A DNA stretch of 64,000 bases from assembly GCF_010389155.1 (NCBI RefSeq), contig NC_057762.1, positions 3,893,513-3,957,512 on the forward strand, in the 5' to 3' direction. The notes beneath the pieces are model-generated. The model was not told where the DNA came from. It made no database searches and was given only the letters and a program-made list of their open reading frames with translations. Positions 34,356 through 47,145 of the stretch are shown in pieces. The DNA comes from Erigeron canadensis. Taxonomy: Eukaryota; Streptophyta; Magnoliopsida; Asterales; Asteraceae. The position numbers and the translations under genes are program-made. Positions within the stretch are counted from its first letter, which is position 1. Every line of letters begins with the position of its first letter.

Positions 34356-37300
34356 CTAAGACGATGTTCTCCACTGCAACTCCACCTGAAGTGTACCATT
34401 CCTCGAGTCAATTAGGTTGTACTTCCCATTGATTCTCTTGTTGCTCACTACATCTGCGAGTTGAATGTCCACATAACCGAGTGTTTCCTACCAAAAAAAT
34501 ATAATGCAAGGTTTAAATTTTATTGTACATGTAGAAAACACCACAACAACAAAAATGGATGTAAAAGTGAGAGTGTTAACCCAACCCTCTGCAGCCAATA
34601 CCAAATCTGACAAGTTTCTAGTCTATTGAGTACTGACCCATTACTTAACCTGTGCAATCCACCCATTTTCCCAGCTCTGTTTTTTGATACATTAAACTGG
34701 TCAAAATAGATTAATAAGTGGTACCTTGGGATGAATTAGACCCATCCTTGAAGATGTGCTAACGACTTCAAAATGTATCCTATCATTTGTGGGTGGTTCT
34801 TCCAAGGTAAATGCAAATTCTTCTCCCCATCTCGGATCACGATTTTTCTTCACAGGCTGCATACAACACAAACCATGAGTTAAGACGTGCAATTTAATTG
34901 TTCTCCATACATTCCATTAGAAGGACTAAGTAATAACTCCTGACACATTGTTCCCCTCATTATGGACAGATTGAGCACACATAGCTACGCCAAGGGAAAT
35001 TTATATGTTTTGACCCCACAAAAGAATTCAACAATCAAAAGCCTTTCATTTATGCGGATTTGCACATGTAAAATGAAATGTGCTTTGCAGTTCCACCAAA
35101 AAGAAAACTAGTTTTCATGTGTTACATCAATGACAAGTCATAAAAGTCAACATGGTCGTGTTACGAGCACGATGGAGGTTATGTCATCATTTTGATTGAG
35201 TAACTAACTCAGATCCCCTTAAAAGGAACTTATGAAAGTTTTAATTAAACTTTGAATAGTTAATCATAGTTTGAAGTGAGAATACGAAGAGACTACATAC
35301 CTTTGTTTTTTTCTCTTCCCCTCTGAAAAGCACACGAACAGATGGATTCGTATGGTGTTTCCCTTCAAGATCTTCGGCTTGATGGATTATAACAACAAGC
35401 AAACCTCCACCTACAGGGGTTCCTTCAGGTGCCTTTTCGATTGCATTTTCACCTTCACCATCAGCCGGTACTTCATCAGTTGTGAATGGCTTGTACAGCA
35501 ATTCGATCATGATTTGGCCTCGAGACTTCTCGTTTTGGGTGTCATTTGGGTCCATATTCTTTAGGAGCTCAAGAGTCATAACTTTTTCTTCATCTGCTGT
35601 GACCTCTTTTAGTGGAACAACATTCATCCCCATCTTATCATGTTTCCCCACCTACACCACATTAGGTGACAACAAAAAACACAATTTATAAAAAACAATA
35701 GAACCCAAGTTGACCCTGGGTTGAAATTGCCACCTATAACTGTTTTTCTAAGAAGACAGATGTTAAATTGGTATGTTGAGGAGTTGTCACTTGTCAGGCT
35801 CGGGCAAAAGGTCAATGTGTTTTTGGGCCAAAATTATGTGTGTCAGGTTGGGTTACATACGTCAACAATTGAGTTCTTTTATCTTGAGATTTAAAATGAT
35901 GAGCCGATTCAAGTTATGTTTTATTTCTAACACCTAAAACAAGTCATTCTTAGGAATAAGCTAAAACTGAAATGAGCAAATGAGTCAAAGAGTAATTTTA
36001 ACGTGAAGCTTTAGTAATCTAAATTAACCTACTAATTATTTAGAGTAACACTTCAAAATTCAGGACAAACGGTGCTTCAGATTGACCTTCACCAAAGTTT
36101 ACTCATTTTGAGCTGATCTTGTTGTCCAACCCGGAACCCCGCCAGAGGCCCATTCTGCCACCTTTATGGAAAACCATAAGCGTTTTTAAATACAAATTAG
36201 GCAACTTCAGAGCCGTTCCTATTTGATATTGTACCATCCAAGATAAAAATACATTTAAATAGATCCAATTTTAGAAAATGGGTCTAAATTGCAGCCTCTA
36301 AGAAAATGTACCTGTTCCCAGTCATACACAACAATCTCAAGAGCTTGTGATTCTGGATCTTTGACAATCAATTTAAATTCTTCATTCCACTCGGGATTCA
36401 AGTTTTTGTGTTTGACAGAAGTTTTCTTATGTGGAAGTTTTTCCTCAGTAAGTTTCAGTTTTACGTAAGGATCAGAAGCACCCAAAAGATCCTTCTTTTT
36501 AAGTTTCATTGCCTTCACAATCTTCACATGTAGCATTCCAACGGGCCTTTTCATCGCTCTGCCAAATTAAACATTGATGTTAACATGTTGATAACTAGAA
36601 TATGGACAATCACATTATGCTGCATGAGAAATAACAAGAAAAGTTCTATTGAAACATTATATTCCAAGAATAAACTTGTCAGGGGTTTTATATAGTGAAG
36701 TAAAAGATTTTTAGAAAATGGCCTCAATTAAACTGTGATCTCAATGATAAGCTAGGAAGTGTTTGGATGTTTTATCTGAAAGTTATCTTTGATTATGAGC
36801 AACCAGAGTCAGATAAGTGGTTGTATAACGGGGTGTTAAATTAAAATAGAGTTTGGACGTGCTTTTGCATTTTGAGCATGCTATAGCTCTTTTGAGTTCT
36901 GTCAGATCAGTTTTGGAAACATGGATCCAAACACCCTTTTAATACTGTTCAAATTAGATGGCAATATCGCATTAATCAGATATCAACTAATACTTACTTT
37001 GCAGGGTCGAGTACGGGTACCACAAGTGTTTTAGGCCACAGGTACATATTTGCAACCTGAGTTTTAATAAGTTCCTGAGCACAAAAATGTGGGTGAAATC
37101 ATAAGAGTTCAATATCCATACTAAATTTGGAATAACTTGAACTCAGCTGTACATACCTGAACGAATCTATACAAGCCAGGGACAGACATGACGTCGGCTC
37201 CGAGCAGTTTTAGCCCAAAATCAACATGAGGCTGGAAGTTTAAAGAAAATTAGATACAAATTGCTAAATAGAGAAAACTAGAAGTACTGGCCTACTTTCA

Positions 37301-40300
37301 TCCAGAAAAATGACCGAATTTTAAACTTTGATAGTCAAATCAATCATTACTAACTTCACTAACTGAATTTAGGTGTGACATAGTTATATAGAACTATATA
37401 AAGAGTGTTACAATAATGTACTATAGGATTAAAAAGCTACAAAATCTTTAACACATTTGATACTCAATCTGTTGGAAACAAATCTTGAACTGACAGTGAC
37501 ACTACTGAAGTTAGAAAATGGACTATTACCTTTTCCATGAGAGATACAAGAATTTGACAGAAGCACGGGAAGCTTGGAACCAATGGCTTTAAAGTGATAC
37601 GAGGTGCAGCAAATACTTGCAAGTCTACCACCTGATAAAAATAGATAAGTTGAAGACAGGAAAGCAACGAGTGGCCATGGTATAACTTACAGGTGGAAAT
37701 ATGGACAGGACAGGCAATATTCAAGAATGATAAACCATAAATCTGAACTAGAACTTGTGTACTCACTCCAATTCTTCTCTCCAATCATAAGAGAAAATCA
37801 GGGTTCAGTTAAGTATCAGTCTGGTCTAATACCAGATGTTTTTTAATGTTAATGAAATAAGTCCATAACACAGTTGAAGCAAAAAGATTAAATCTGGTTC
37901 ATGGCCCGAATCTCAAATTCTAAACTCCAGTATGATGGTATACCGTTGCGCACCCCTACACTTGACCATTTTCCTTTTTAGCTAAGTTTTAAAAAGTCAT
38001 CCAATTGACCCATTGAAAGAAAACAACCCAAATCAACCCAGGTGTTAAGTAAATTGATTGAAAATGACAGCTTTCGCAGAAGAGGATCTCTACAATTCTT
38101 AACTTGGGAGTTCATGTGCATTATAAAGACAGCATTGTATCATTGAAACGTTGTATACATAATTTGACCATGGCAAGCAGACATTCGCACATACACATAC
38201 AGACCTGAACAGTAGGCCTCATTCCGAACGCCTTAACAGCAACATGTATGTTAGGATTTCCAGCCCACTTCAACGATGGTTCCATTATTAACTCCTTCTC
38301 ATCTGTCGTATAAACTTTCATTCCTGAACGATCGTAAAGCAATCAAATTAAAATAAATCAACTGTCACTCACAAAATTAGATCAACAGTCATAAGTAGTG
38401 CAAAATGTCCAACCTTGAAATGTAGGTGGTAGGCTGCCTAACGAAAGAGTATCAAATTCAACTGCATCAATTTTGTACTTTGGAATCTGCTCTTTAATGA
38501 TAGGTTCTGCTATCGTCTTTACAGTGTTGCAGATAGCCTACAGAACATTTAGACTATCAATACTTGAGGATCAGGTATTGTTAGAGGTGGCAAAATGGGT
38601 GGGGTGGGCAGCTTGGCTGACTGGTCATGATTGACCACAGGTTCAGGCCAAATGCGTAGATTTTTGTAAAGGTTAGATAGACCCAAAACACTTCAATCCA
38701 ACAATATTTAAGAGTCAAAAACGATTACCAAGATACATCATTTAATGATAAAAATACAGTTTGTGTCACTTCTGGCCCGTTTGACACGTTTTCATGTAAG
38801 CTATTAACTTATTTAAAGATAAAGTGTTACCCGAATCTACAAACAAATGCATCTATACATATATATTCATATTCTATTTGAGTCACTACCTTGTTTAGAT
38901 ATGGCCACATTAATTCGATAAACTTGTTTAGCCAGTCAACCTGCATACATAAAACTAAACAGTTAAGTTTACATTTGCCTTTTAGAAGTCATTTACTTTT
39001 AAATGCTGAAATTTGATACATAATTTAACAATAGCTTAATATTTATGTAATATATCAATTAAAGCATTTTCTAATCGCCTAATATGTGTATTTAAAATAG
39101 ATAGGAAAGCATTTGATTTTAAAACTTCATACAGTACTCAAAAATTGACATTCAAAGTGAGCTAACAAGAAGCTAGATCATACCCTATCATGGTCAGGAT
39201 TTTTGACCCACATAGGTATCTCAGGCAGCATCTCTTGCAGAGACTTTGTATCTCTTTCGACCAAAGGGCGCACTTTGGGATCCTTCGTATTCAAAAAAAA
39301 AAAAAACATACACAAATTAGCAGATGATTTCATATAAAATGTTCGACCAACACATAGAAATTGTCATGTTAGTGAAGAATAATAAGAAGCAGAAATTAGA
39401 TAAGATACACATGAAATTTATCGTTACACAAGAGAAAGCAGAAGCAACAAAAACAAGCTGAATGTTACTACCATGGTCTTCGGACTATCATATACATACA
39501 TTACATTTATATAGAGAAGTATCATACAACTTTTTCTTCGTTTCTCAATCTTGTTCACAGAGCAGATAGCAGGAGGATACCCACGCTATACAACTTATAC
39601 TACAAAAAATTATTAAGGTCAACATTGAACTCTTTATTGTTCATTTACGAGAGAAATGCATAATACGCTCACAAGTGATTAGTTAACAGCCAAAAACTAG
39701 GGGATTAGAACCACGTCAACCGGACTAAAAAATTAGAAATCTGGTTTTAAGTGGTTTTAATGTGGTATATATTATATATAACAGATACACAGCATTTTTT
39801 AGAAATCTGGAATTTGACACTTCCATTGGCTTATTATTGCATAGTAAATCACTAGTGTTGGATTTGGGTCATTAATGATGCACTTACCAACTTATGGTTT
39901 TTGATGGTCTTATAAGAAACATACTAATTCTCACATCAAAACTCTTATTAAACCAACATTTTATGCTTTGGATATAACTTTCATCTGATTTCTCTAACGC
40001 TTGAATCCTTTCTAATGATAAGAAATTAGTAAGACCAAGAGGCTTCTATTCTAACGATATGTGAGTTGGCACACGAAACAAGAACTTGTGAGTTCAAGTC
40101 TTATAAATGATGATTCAATGAAAAATAATATGATATATATATATATATATATTTTCAAAATTAATAACTATCTTATAAACATTTTGCTTTTTTTTTTAAG
40201 AAAAGATGATTTGGACTACCCAAAATACCCCTATTTTATATTCACTAATTTAAACATCTCTACCTAATATACCTATAATAACCTTAAATCTCAACCACTC

Positions 40301-41160
40301 ATCTTTTTTTCTATTCTCAAATCTCAACCACTCATTTGTTTCTTTCTCATTCATAAATCATTTTATTCTTCTAATTCATTCAAATCTTTTATCTCAAAAA
40401 CCGTATATCGATAAATAATAAAAATTGTATGGGTGTTCTTAAAATTTCATGCTCTTTCATTAGAAATGTCATTCGATATACTTTCGACGAATTTTTTAAT
40501 CCGATGGCAAAGCCCGTACGGTTAAAGCATTTGGTTATCATACTCTATGACTTGACCTATCAGCCCCACCATCTTATCGTCGCAACGCGCGGGCACTATT
40601 TTTCGTATACATATAAGGGGATGGGTACAAAAAAGATTATTATAGATCTTTGTAATTTATATTTGGCAAAAGGCTGTATGATGTTGACATTTCTAGGTGT
40701 GTATGAATTTTAAATATTGTTCATTGGTACTTAAGATAGATGTTTAAAATTGGGCAAGTATGAATTAAAGGGAAAGGAGATGTATCTTTTTTTTTTAATG
40801 ACAGTATAATACTTAAAACTAAAAATTATATAGGTCAAACAAACTATGTCTAAGCCACTTCTAAACACATGGCTTACAATTTAAAATTATCGATCATATT
40901 TGCCTTTAATTTAATCATATGGTCCAGAAACTGTCCGCGCTTCTAACTTAAACAAGATATACATCTGGTAATCCGTTTTCAGTAACTTAGGGGCCGTTTG
41001 GTTTCCATAATTCATAATAATCTTTGTGAACTGAAATTTAGAATTTTCGATGATAACTTAACATGACAAGTAAAAAAATTCAAATTCCATTGCACCTGAT
41101 TCCCATAAATTATAAGAACCAAACGGCCCTTTAGTATTACCAAACACTTCTATCTATATA

Positions 41161-41193
<33 letters not shown>

Positions 41194-41570
41194 CATCTTT
41201 AGTACTCGTATAAAATAAAACAAATAATCTATAAAATCAAAACTAAAAATTGCATATAAACAAAACAAGTCAACAATTTTTCCACACACTCGTGCCAAAG
41301 GTGCAGTCTCTCTACCATTGGACTAAATATAACCGTTATCGTAAAAGAATCTAACAATTTCCATCACAACATACTCAAAAAACAACAATTATTATTCTAT
41401 ATATATAAAAAAAAATTAGAGTTGAAAAAGAATGAAAAAAAAGTAAGTATAAGTAGTACCTCAACATGAGAAGGTTGAAAATAGATGAAGAAATAATAAC
41501 CCATAACCATTCCAAGTGGCACTCCAATTCCAAATCCAAATGTTCCCATTATTGTGCTCACTATCCCCAT
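34356..41570 (-). CDS. SYT1: Synaptotagmin (SYT1-type) ER-plasma membrane tether, complete
   Basis: Twelve exons on the complement: 41460..41570, 39184..39282, 38890..38940, 38414..38537, 38215..38333, 37530..37631, 37157..37231, 36998..37074, 36312..36558, 35301..35651, 34725..34856, 34356..34487. The product is 539 residues (AtSYT1 is 541). Residues 1-37 hold the N-terminal membrane anchor (MGIVSTIMGTFGFGIG...), 38-70 the DPKVRPLVERDTKSLQEMLP block, about 70-250 the SMP lipid-binding domain (WLNKFIELMWPYL; TVKTIAEPII), 253-335 C2A (GASDPYV and VYDWEQ calcium ligands) and 336-539 C2B. The family tethers ER to plasma membrane and supports membrane repair and stress tolerance. All junctions preserve frame. 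Intron 1 (39283-41459) carries a Tourist MITE and Helitron-like DNA. The paralogue at 27600-31078 is about 85-90 percent similar in the shared exons. Confidence 0.95.
40200..40610 (+). mobile_element. Helitron-like fragment in SYT intron 1
   Basis: This AT-rich block has 'ctcaaccactcat' and 'aattcattcaaatctttt' repeats and ends at TCGTCGCAACGCGCGGGCAC. That GC-rich motif recurs at the ends of plant Helitrons. No CTAG end was seen. The open frame at 40429-40713 inside it has no domain and is probably fortuitous. Confidence 0.35.
40990..41130. mobile_element. Tourist-like MITE, 141 bp, in SYT intron 1
   Basis: Ends GGGGCCGTTTGGTT (left) and, on the other strand, AGGGCCGTTTGGTT (right), flanked by TTA at 40987-40989 and 41131-41133. 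This is the classical PIF/Harbinger-Tourist terminus and target site. The interior is non-coding. Confidence 0.9.
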
Positions 41571-42410
41571 CCTTCCTCCTCCTTCCTTCTATCAATCTAT
41601 CTTTTCATAAACCAACCAACATTTACATATAGACAGAGTATATATATATATATATTATATGTGTTATATGTATAGAAAGAATAAGAAAGGACTGCTTATA
41701 TATATGTGTGAAATAAAATAATAATGGAGCTGAAACAGGAAAGAATGTGGACAAAGATAATTACCTGTAACCGGATTTTGTGGATTTTTATAAAATTGTT
41801 AGAGCTGTCGGCAAATACAGTTTCAGTTTCTTTTGAGTGTGAGTATGTGTGTGTGTGTTTTTGACGTGTTTTGTGGGTGTGTGTGAGAGTAAAGAAAGAG
41901 AGGGGGGAATGCTATTGGTTGATCATCAATAAATATCTTTTTATTTTTTTGAATTGATTCCCACATAAATGGACGCCATTCACTTTTTTTTTTAACGTAC
42001 TCACTTGCCTTCCTTTTTGTATTCTTTTGTGTCCTCAATAAATGAATCAATTAATTAAATTAATTTACTACGATGAAATTCTTATCAAGGTCACGTGTAT
42101 TTTCGGTTTTATTTAAAGTTTTGAGTTTGATCTTATAAATTTTAAAGTTGAATGTTGTAACAGTTTATTATAAACATCTTATTGTCTAAGATACGTGAAA
42201 AGTATTATTATTATACGCATGATCAGAGCCAGGAATGTTATCATAAGGGGGCAAATTTAAAACATTATATAGGAAATATTATTTTTGAATATAACGATCA
42301 AATTCCGGTAAATTCATATACCGGCGAAATAATAACCATCAAATTACTACCAAAATGCAAACTCGATAGACGACATAACGAACCAACAACAACTTCGTCG
42401 TATAACCAAA

Positions 42411-42597
42411 GGATTGAGATCTTTTAAAGTTATAGTAATTTTATAGGTAAAGTTAGGATGACTTTGACCTTTGGATTAAAATCAAAGGTTAAGATTCAAA
42501 AATGATTTTTTAATATTGTCTATTGATTTTAATCCAATGGTCCACACTCATCAACTTCACCTATAAAATTCATTTTAACTTTAGAGGATCTCAATCC
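42411..42597. mobile_element. Foldback MULE-type MITE, 187 bp
   Basis: Inverted arms GGATTGAGATC...TTAAAGTT pair over about 60 bases, flanked by the 9-bp duplication ATAACCAAA (42402-42410, 42598-42606). It is non-coding. It resembles the 24960-25228 element in type, not in sequence. Confidence 0.85.
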
Positions 42598-44789
42598 ATA
42601 ACCAAAAGCACGAACTATTCACTAAACTTAGACGACCCATATAATGATATATTATATCTACTCATCTTCATATCTACCAATATATATATAACAATGTGTT
42701 AAATTCATTCCTAAACAAATACGAACCTTTGGATGGATTCTATCTTTAATTTAAAACCATTAGATCAAATTTAATTATTTCATCTTTATTAAATGACAAT
42801 ATTAATACTTATACTTTTTATAACTATACAAAAAAAATCCCCATTTATAATTAATTTACACTTCTTGATTTTTCATCACAAATTTAAACTTTTTACCCAA
42901 CAATTTTAATATAATATATTCAATAGATTAATAGCTAATATATCCTAATAATAAAATAATACTATCAATCTTGTATCTTATCCAATAGAATAATAGTTAA
43001 TATCATATAAAAAAAATAAAGCATATTTTAATTTGAAATATTTAAGATATGTTTTAAATAAAATAGATAGATCAATTTTCTATTAATAAAAATAGTAAGC
43101 TATATTTTAAACCATAATAAAATAAAATTGAATATTAATAATGTCGTAATACCTTGTATCTATAATATATATATATAATAATAATAATGTCGGTTTAGAA
43201 ATTATCAACGACAGTGATGAGAATGCCGAGTTTAGCTTAGGTGAGTGACAATTTTAAGAACGTCAACCTTTAACATTGATCTGCAATTTTGGAGCATGTG
43301 GTGACGGAAAACTTGCACTCTATTAAACAACATAAAATAAATTATCGAAATTAATGATATATAATTTAGCTTCTACATATGCATGACTATTGTGATTAGT
43401 ATTATAAAAGAATTTGAAAAAGATATAACATTTTTACATACAACTATATTATTAATGTTCTGTATATTTACACAAACAAAGAAAAAACCCTTTTTCCAAC
43501 CCCTTTTTTTTTCTATTCTATTAAAAATAAAAACAATTTAAAATTTTTACTCTACCAATAGAGGAGTTTATCTCAAAAATAATATTTCCAACCAAGTGAT
43601 GTATTTTCAAAGAAAAGACTTATGACAACAAAGTCAATGTTTGTATGTATTTTTTATTGACCTTCACATTTTGGCTTTGAGTATATCAGTTTGGATAGAA
43701 TTAGAAAAGGTTATTACAATAAGAAAGGTAAAATTGAGTTGGTTATAGCCACCTCTACCCTCTAACAATTTTTTTCATATTTGAAATTTTTTTTTTTTAT
43801 TTTTAATAACATAACGAGAAGTATATCACATAAAAATACTTAGCTATTATGGTTTAACATTATAATAGAATGAAAATGATATATTTTTATTGAATTTTAA
43901 AAGTAATTAAGAAATGAAGATAATTGATTCACAATGGAAGGAAAATGATTTCAAGTCAATTTCTTATTTTACTTTGGAGTTTATGCCCAAGTTGTGCATC
44001 ATCTTAGGAATGAAGAAAGCTCCAAGGGTTCGGTTGTTTGTTGATCCATAGAGCCACTTTTCATCCCCCCATACGTAATGATTTGTTGTGCATCGAATAT
44101 AAATATCACAACCCTCATATTTCTTCTTCTTTTTGGATATGAGGTATTTAATTTAAGTTTTATAGATTCTGGGATATGTAAATAAAAATATAAATAACTA
44201 ATTATTTACCGTTGAAAATGAAAAATATTACTCGTAAGAAATAAAGGGAAGCATAAAAGTAGAGGCCTATATCCCGTTCCATTTGCCCTTCGCCCATACT
44301 TTCTGTTATATCCAACATTTTCAGTTGTATTTACTAAAATGTCATCCTAGATTGAAGATTGAGTTACTCATTAGATCAAATCCAACGGCTATAACATTAT
44401 CTTATTTGTTTTACATTGATAGTTATTTTATAATAACCAACCTCAAGTTATAATATATTAATAACAAAAATTATATATATTTCTTTTTTTTATTTTTTTT
44501 GATTTTACAACTTTTATTCATTTATTAATAAATTTCTATTTACAGAAAAAAAAAATATGAAGTACAATTTCTTTTAAGATAATCACGTCTATGTTTACTA
44601 CACGACAAATGCACATAAACCATGCCAAAAGGAAAATCTTTTTTTTTAATTTTAAAACAAAGTTCAAAACATGGTGCGTTTATTAAATTAAGTAAATGGA
44701 TGAAAGATACTCATTCTAAAAATAGCAATAATTGCGAAAGTCAATTACTTAGTCAAAAGGTTTTAAGACACAAAATTAATGTTAGTACC

Positions 44790-44990
44790 GAGAAAAAGAC
44801 AATTGCTGGACAATGATATGATGGTTCTAGCAAGAGCATCGGGTATGGTGACCGCCGAGGTCCGGTTGTCGACATGGCACATCGGTGCCGGACCGAGCCC
44901 TTCCCCTCCCAGTCGACGCCAGGCTTTATTCGGGGTAGCCAAGCTGGAGTTCGATATCTCCGCGGTGGCATATACTTTAGTGTTGTAGAT
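44790..44990. repeat. GC-rich transposon-like patch
   Basis: About 180 bases far richer in GC than the surroundings, with GGTCCGG, GTCGACATGGC and CGGTGCCGGACCG motifs. It begins in a GCAAGAGCATCGGG segment like those found at MITE ends. Open frames exist on both strands but encode no recognisable domain. A similar GC-rich style recurs near 61220-61310. Confidence 0.4.
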
Positions 44991-45136
44991 TGTAATCCAC
45001 GTATTGCATATTTTGTAATTAATTTATTTTATAACTTCTAATTCTAATATCCACATCGCACAAAAATCATTATCCTCATCAAATCAAACTGATCAATTAA
45101 TATATCAACTTCATCATACTTGGATCACTTCTAAGT

Positions 45137-45351
45137 AACTACCTTTCGCGGGTTTTGAGCCCCAATACCTCGACAGTGTATGGGGGTTAAGATGTAGGCA
45201 GACCTTACTTGTACCTAAGTAGAGAGGCTGCTTCCAGTTTCTACCTAAATGGTAGAAAAGACCCTCCAACCTTTGCATGGGATAAGGATCGAACCCATGA
45301 CCTCTGTCTCCAGAAGCAAGGATGTTTACCACTGATCCAACTATGTTGCTT
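45137..45351 (-). mobile_element. tRNA-derived SINE, 215 bp, with 19-bp target duplication
   Basis: Flanked by the perfect 19-base repeat ACTTGGATCACTTCTAAGT (45118-45136 and 45352-45370). On the minus strand it starts with a tRNA-like head: GATCAGTGGTAAAC as box A and GGGTTCGATCC as box B. The conserved plant SINE body AGGTCTGCCTACATCTTA follows. The related truncated copy is at 12728-12844. Confidence 0.93.
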
Positions 45352-45849
45352 ACTTGGATCACTTCTAAGTGTATGTGTTAAAATAAATCTAATACTGTAT
45401 CCATACACGCATGGATGAAGTGAGACGGTCTAAGGACAAACATTAGATCTCATTTTTAGTGTCTAATTGCAACGGTCACACAAAACAAATAATCACATAT
45501 AGTATTTAAAAGAAGGGTAACATGATGTATCACTCTAAATTATTATCATGTTTACCCCTTTACGATAAGATTATCAGATTACATATGATAATATCAAAAA
45601 ATAATACTATAACTCTAAATGATAAAATAAGATTTTTACACATGATATGATGTAGTAGTAGACTAGTGGTATCAATATCAAATTATATATCTAAGGTTTT
45701 ATATTGTTTCTCAAACTCACAGCTTTATCATAAATGAACAAAATAAACTTGTGAAATGATGATAAAATATAATCATGGAGTAGGCAAAGTTATTTGTGCT
45801 TTATGTATATTTATTTTTAATTATAACAATATATGTATATAATTTAAGG

Positions 45850-46020
45850 GTTTTATTAATGACATCTGTTAAAGTTGTCAATATACATTATTTGGGTGCA
45901 TTAAAATTTATAGCTTGTTATGTGAAAATTCAAAGGCTGGTTTTTGATGTATATGTTGAATCTTGAAGCATAAATTACTAATTTTTATGCATGTAATAAA
46001 CTAGTAATGATAACCCTTAA
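45850..46020. repeat. Dispersed MITE-like repeat (copy 1 of 2)
   Basis: This block shares a colinear run of about 150 bases with 56403-56546: 'ttatttgggtgcattaaaattt', 'aaaattcaa', 'tttttatgcatgtaataa', and ends near TAATGA...AACCCTTA. It is an independent insertion of the same family. The terminal repeats are less clear than in the other copy. Confidence 0.65.
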
Positions 46021-46031
46021 CCATATAATTA

Positions 46032-46283
46032 CGCCCACCGTATCCCAACCAAGCTTTTTTGGTATCTCGACCACACCTATTATTTACAGCGATAGCCGCT
46101 GCAAATAGTGTTGTCCCCATGTCTGTAATGACAAATCTGGCAAAAAAAAATAACGGCCCCCCTGTCAGTAATCGCTGCAAATAGTTGGATATGGACAAAA
46201 ACACCACTATTTGCAGCGATAGCGATAATCGTTACAAATAGTCTGGTTTAATTAGCAAAAGTCTGATCGAGATACCAGCCACC
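46032..46283. mobile_element. hAT-type MITE, 252 bp (family member 2), with internal duplicated motif
   Basis: Flanked by TATAATTA (46024-46031, 46284-46291). Its arms match those of 27122-27274. In addition it has several copies of an inverted motif AGCGAT...GCTGCAAATAGT in the middle, which the shorter copy lacks. It is non-coding. Confidence 0.8.
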
Positions 46284-47145
46284 TATAATTATCACTTTGA
46301 ATTTTCCATAATTTAAAAGTACAACTTTCCTGTATTAATAGGGTAAACGTTTTTATTAATCAAGTATTGGTTTGTTAAAGCGGGGCCATGGCCCATGGAG
46401 ACTAATATTCTACTAGAATGGATGACGTGGATAAAGATATATTAAAGAGTGTATTTGTGGCCAAGAAAGAGTAGCTCATAGAAAGCAACTTGCAAGCAAT
46501 AATATTGAAACTTAATAATGTTGCCTTCCAAAAATGCATGTGCCTTTGTTGCACTCAATATGTTTTTGTTGGTGGGGTTTGCTTTTTGCTTTTAGTATCT
46601 AAATAAGTGATTCAAACCTTCAAGTGACTCAACTTTTTACGTATGTTAATCGATTTCAAACAAGATTTGAGTTTATTGTGTCTTTGTGTTTAAGTTGATA
46701 AGATCCAAAAACCTAATACTTAATGTAAAAATATCAGTTTACAGATATCAAATGAACGTACGTTTGTACACCAATAATGAGCCGGTTATCAGTTTAGAAC
46801 TATAAATATCGAATGAAGAAAGCTATCGCATGCAATATACAATCTATATGGTACGTACAAGTACAACAAAATAAATAACAAGTAAAAAAACATGGCACAA
46901 AATTTGTTTCTAAGATGCATTTCACCAGGAAAACTTATCCCACAAACAATCAATAATGTACAAGATAAAAGTGTATAAGATACTATGCTTTTTGATTTTT
47001 ACATAATATAAAAATAAAAAAAGATGTACAAATCATATGAGGGCAAAACCAAGTCTATGCTGTAAGGTAAACACACCACAAAATGCTTTTGCCCACATAT
47101 GTATATATTAACAAAAAAGTAAAACAAATGTAGGTAAAGAAACAT

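Larger units (their letters stand above)
41571..47145. other. Intergenic stretch between SYT and VPS35 genes
   Basis: 5.6 kb without a supportable gene. It contains the SYT promoter (CACGTG core at about 42093-42098), a foldback MULE MITE (42411-42597), a GC-rich transposon-like patch (44790-44965), a SINE with 19-bp duplication (45137-45351) and a hAT MITE (46032-46283). Confidence 0.6.

Noticed and set aside
40429..40713. 94-codon open frame in SYT intron 1
   Set aside because: Located in Helitron-like repeat sequence within an intron; no homology recognised.
44753..44988. Open frames in the GC-rich patch on both strands
   Set aside because: Frames on both strands are a side effect of the GC-rich, transposon-like patch; no domain.
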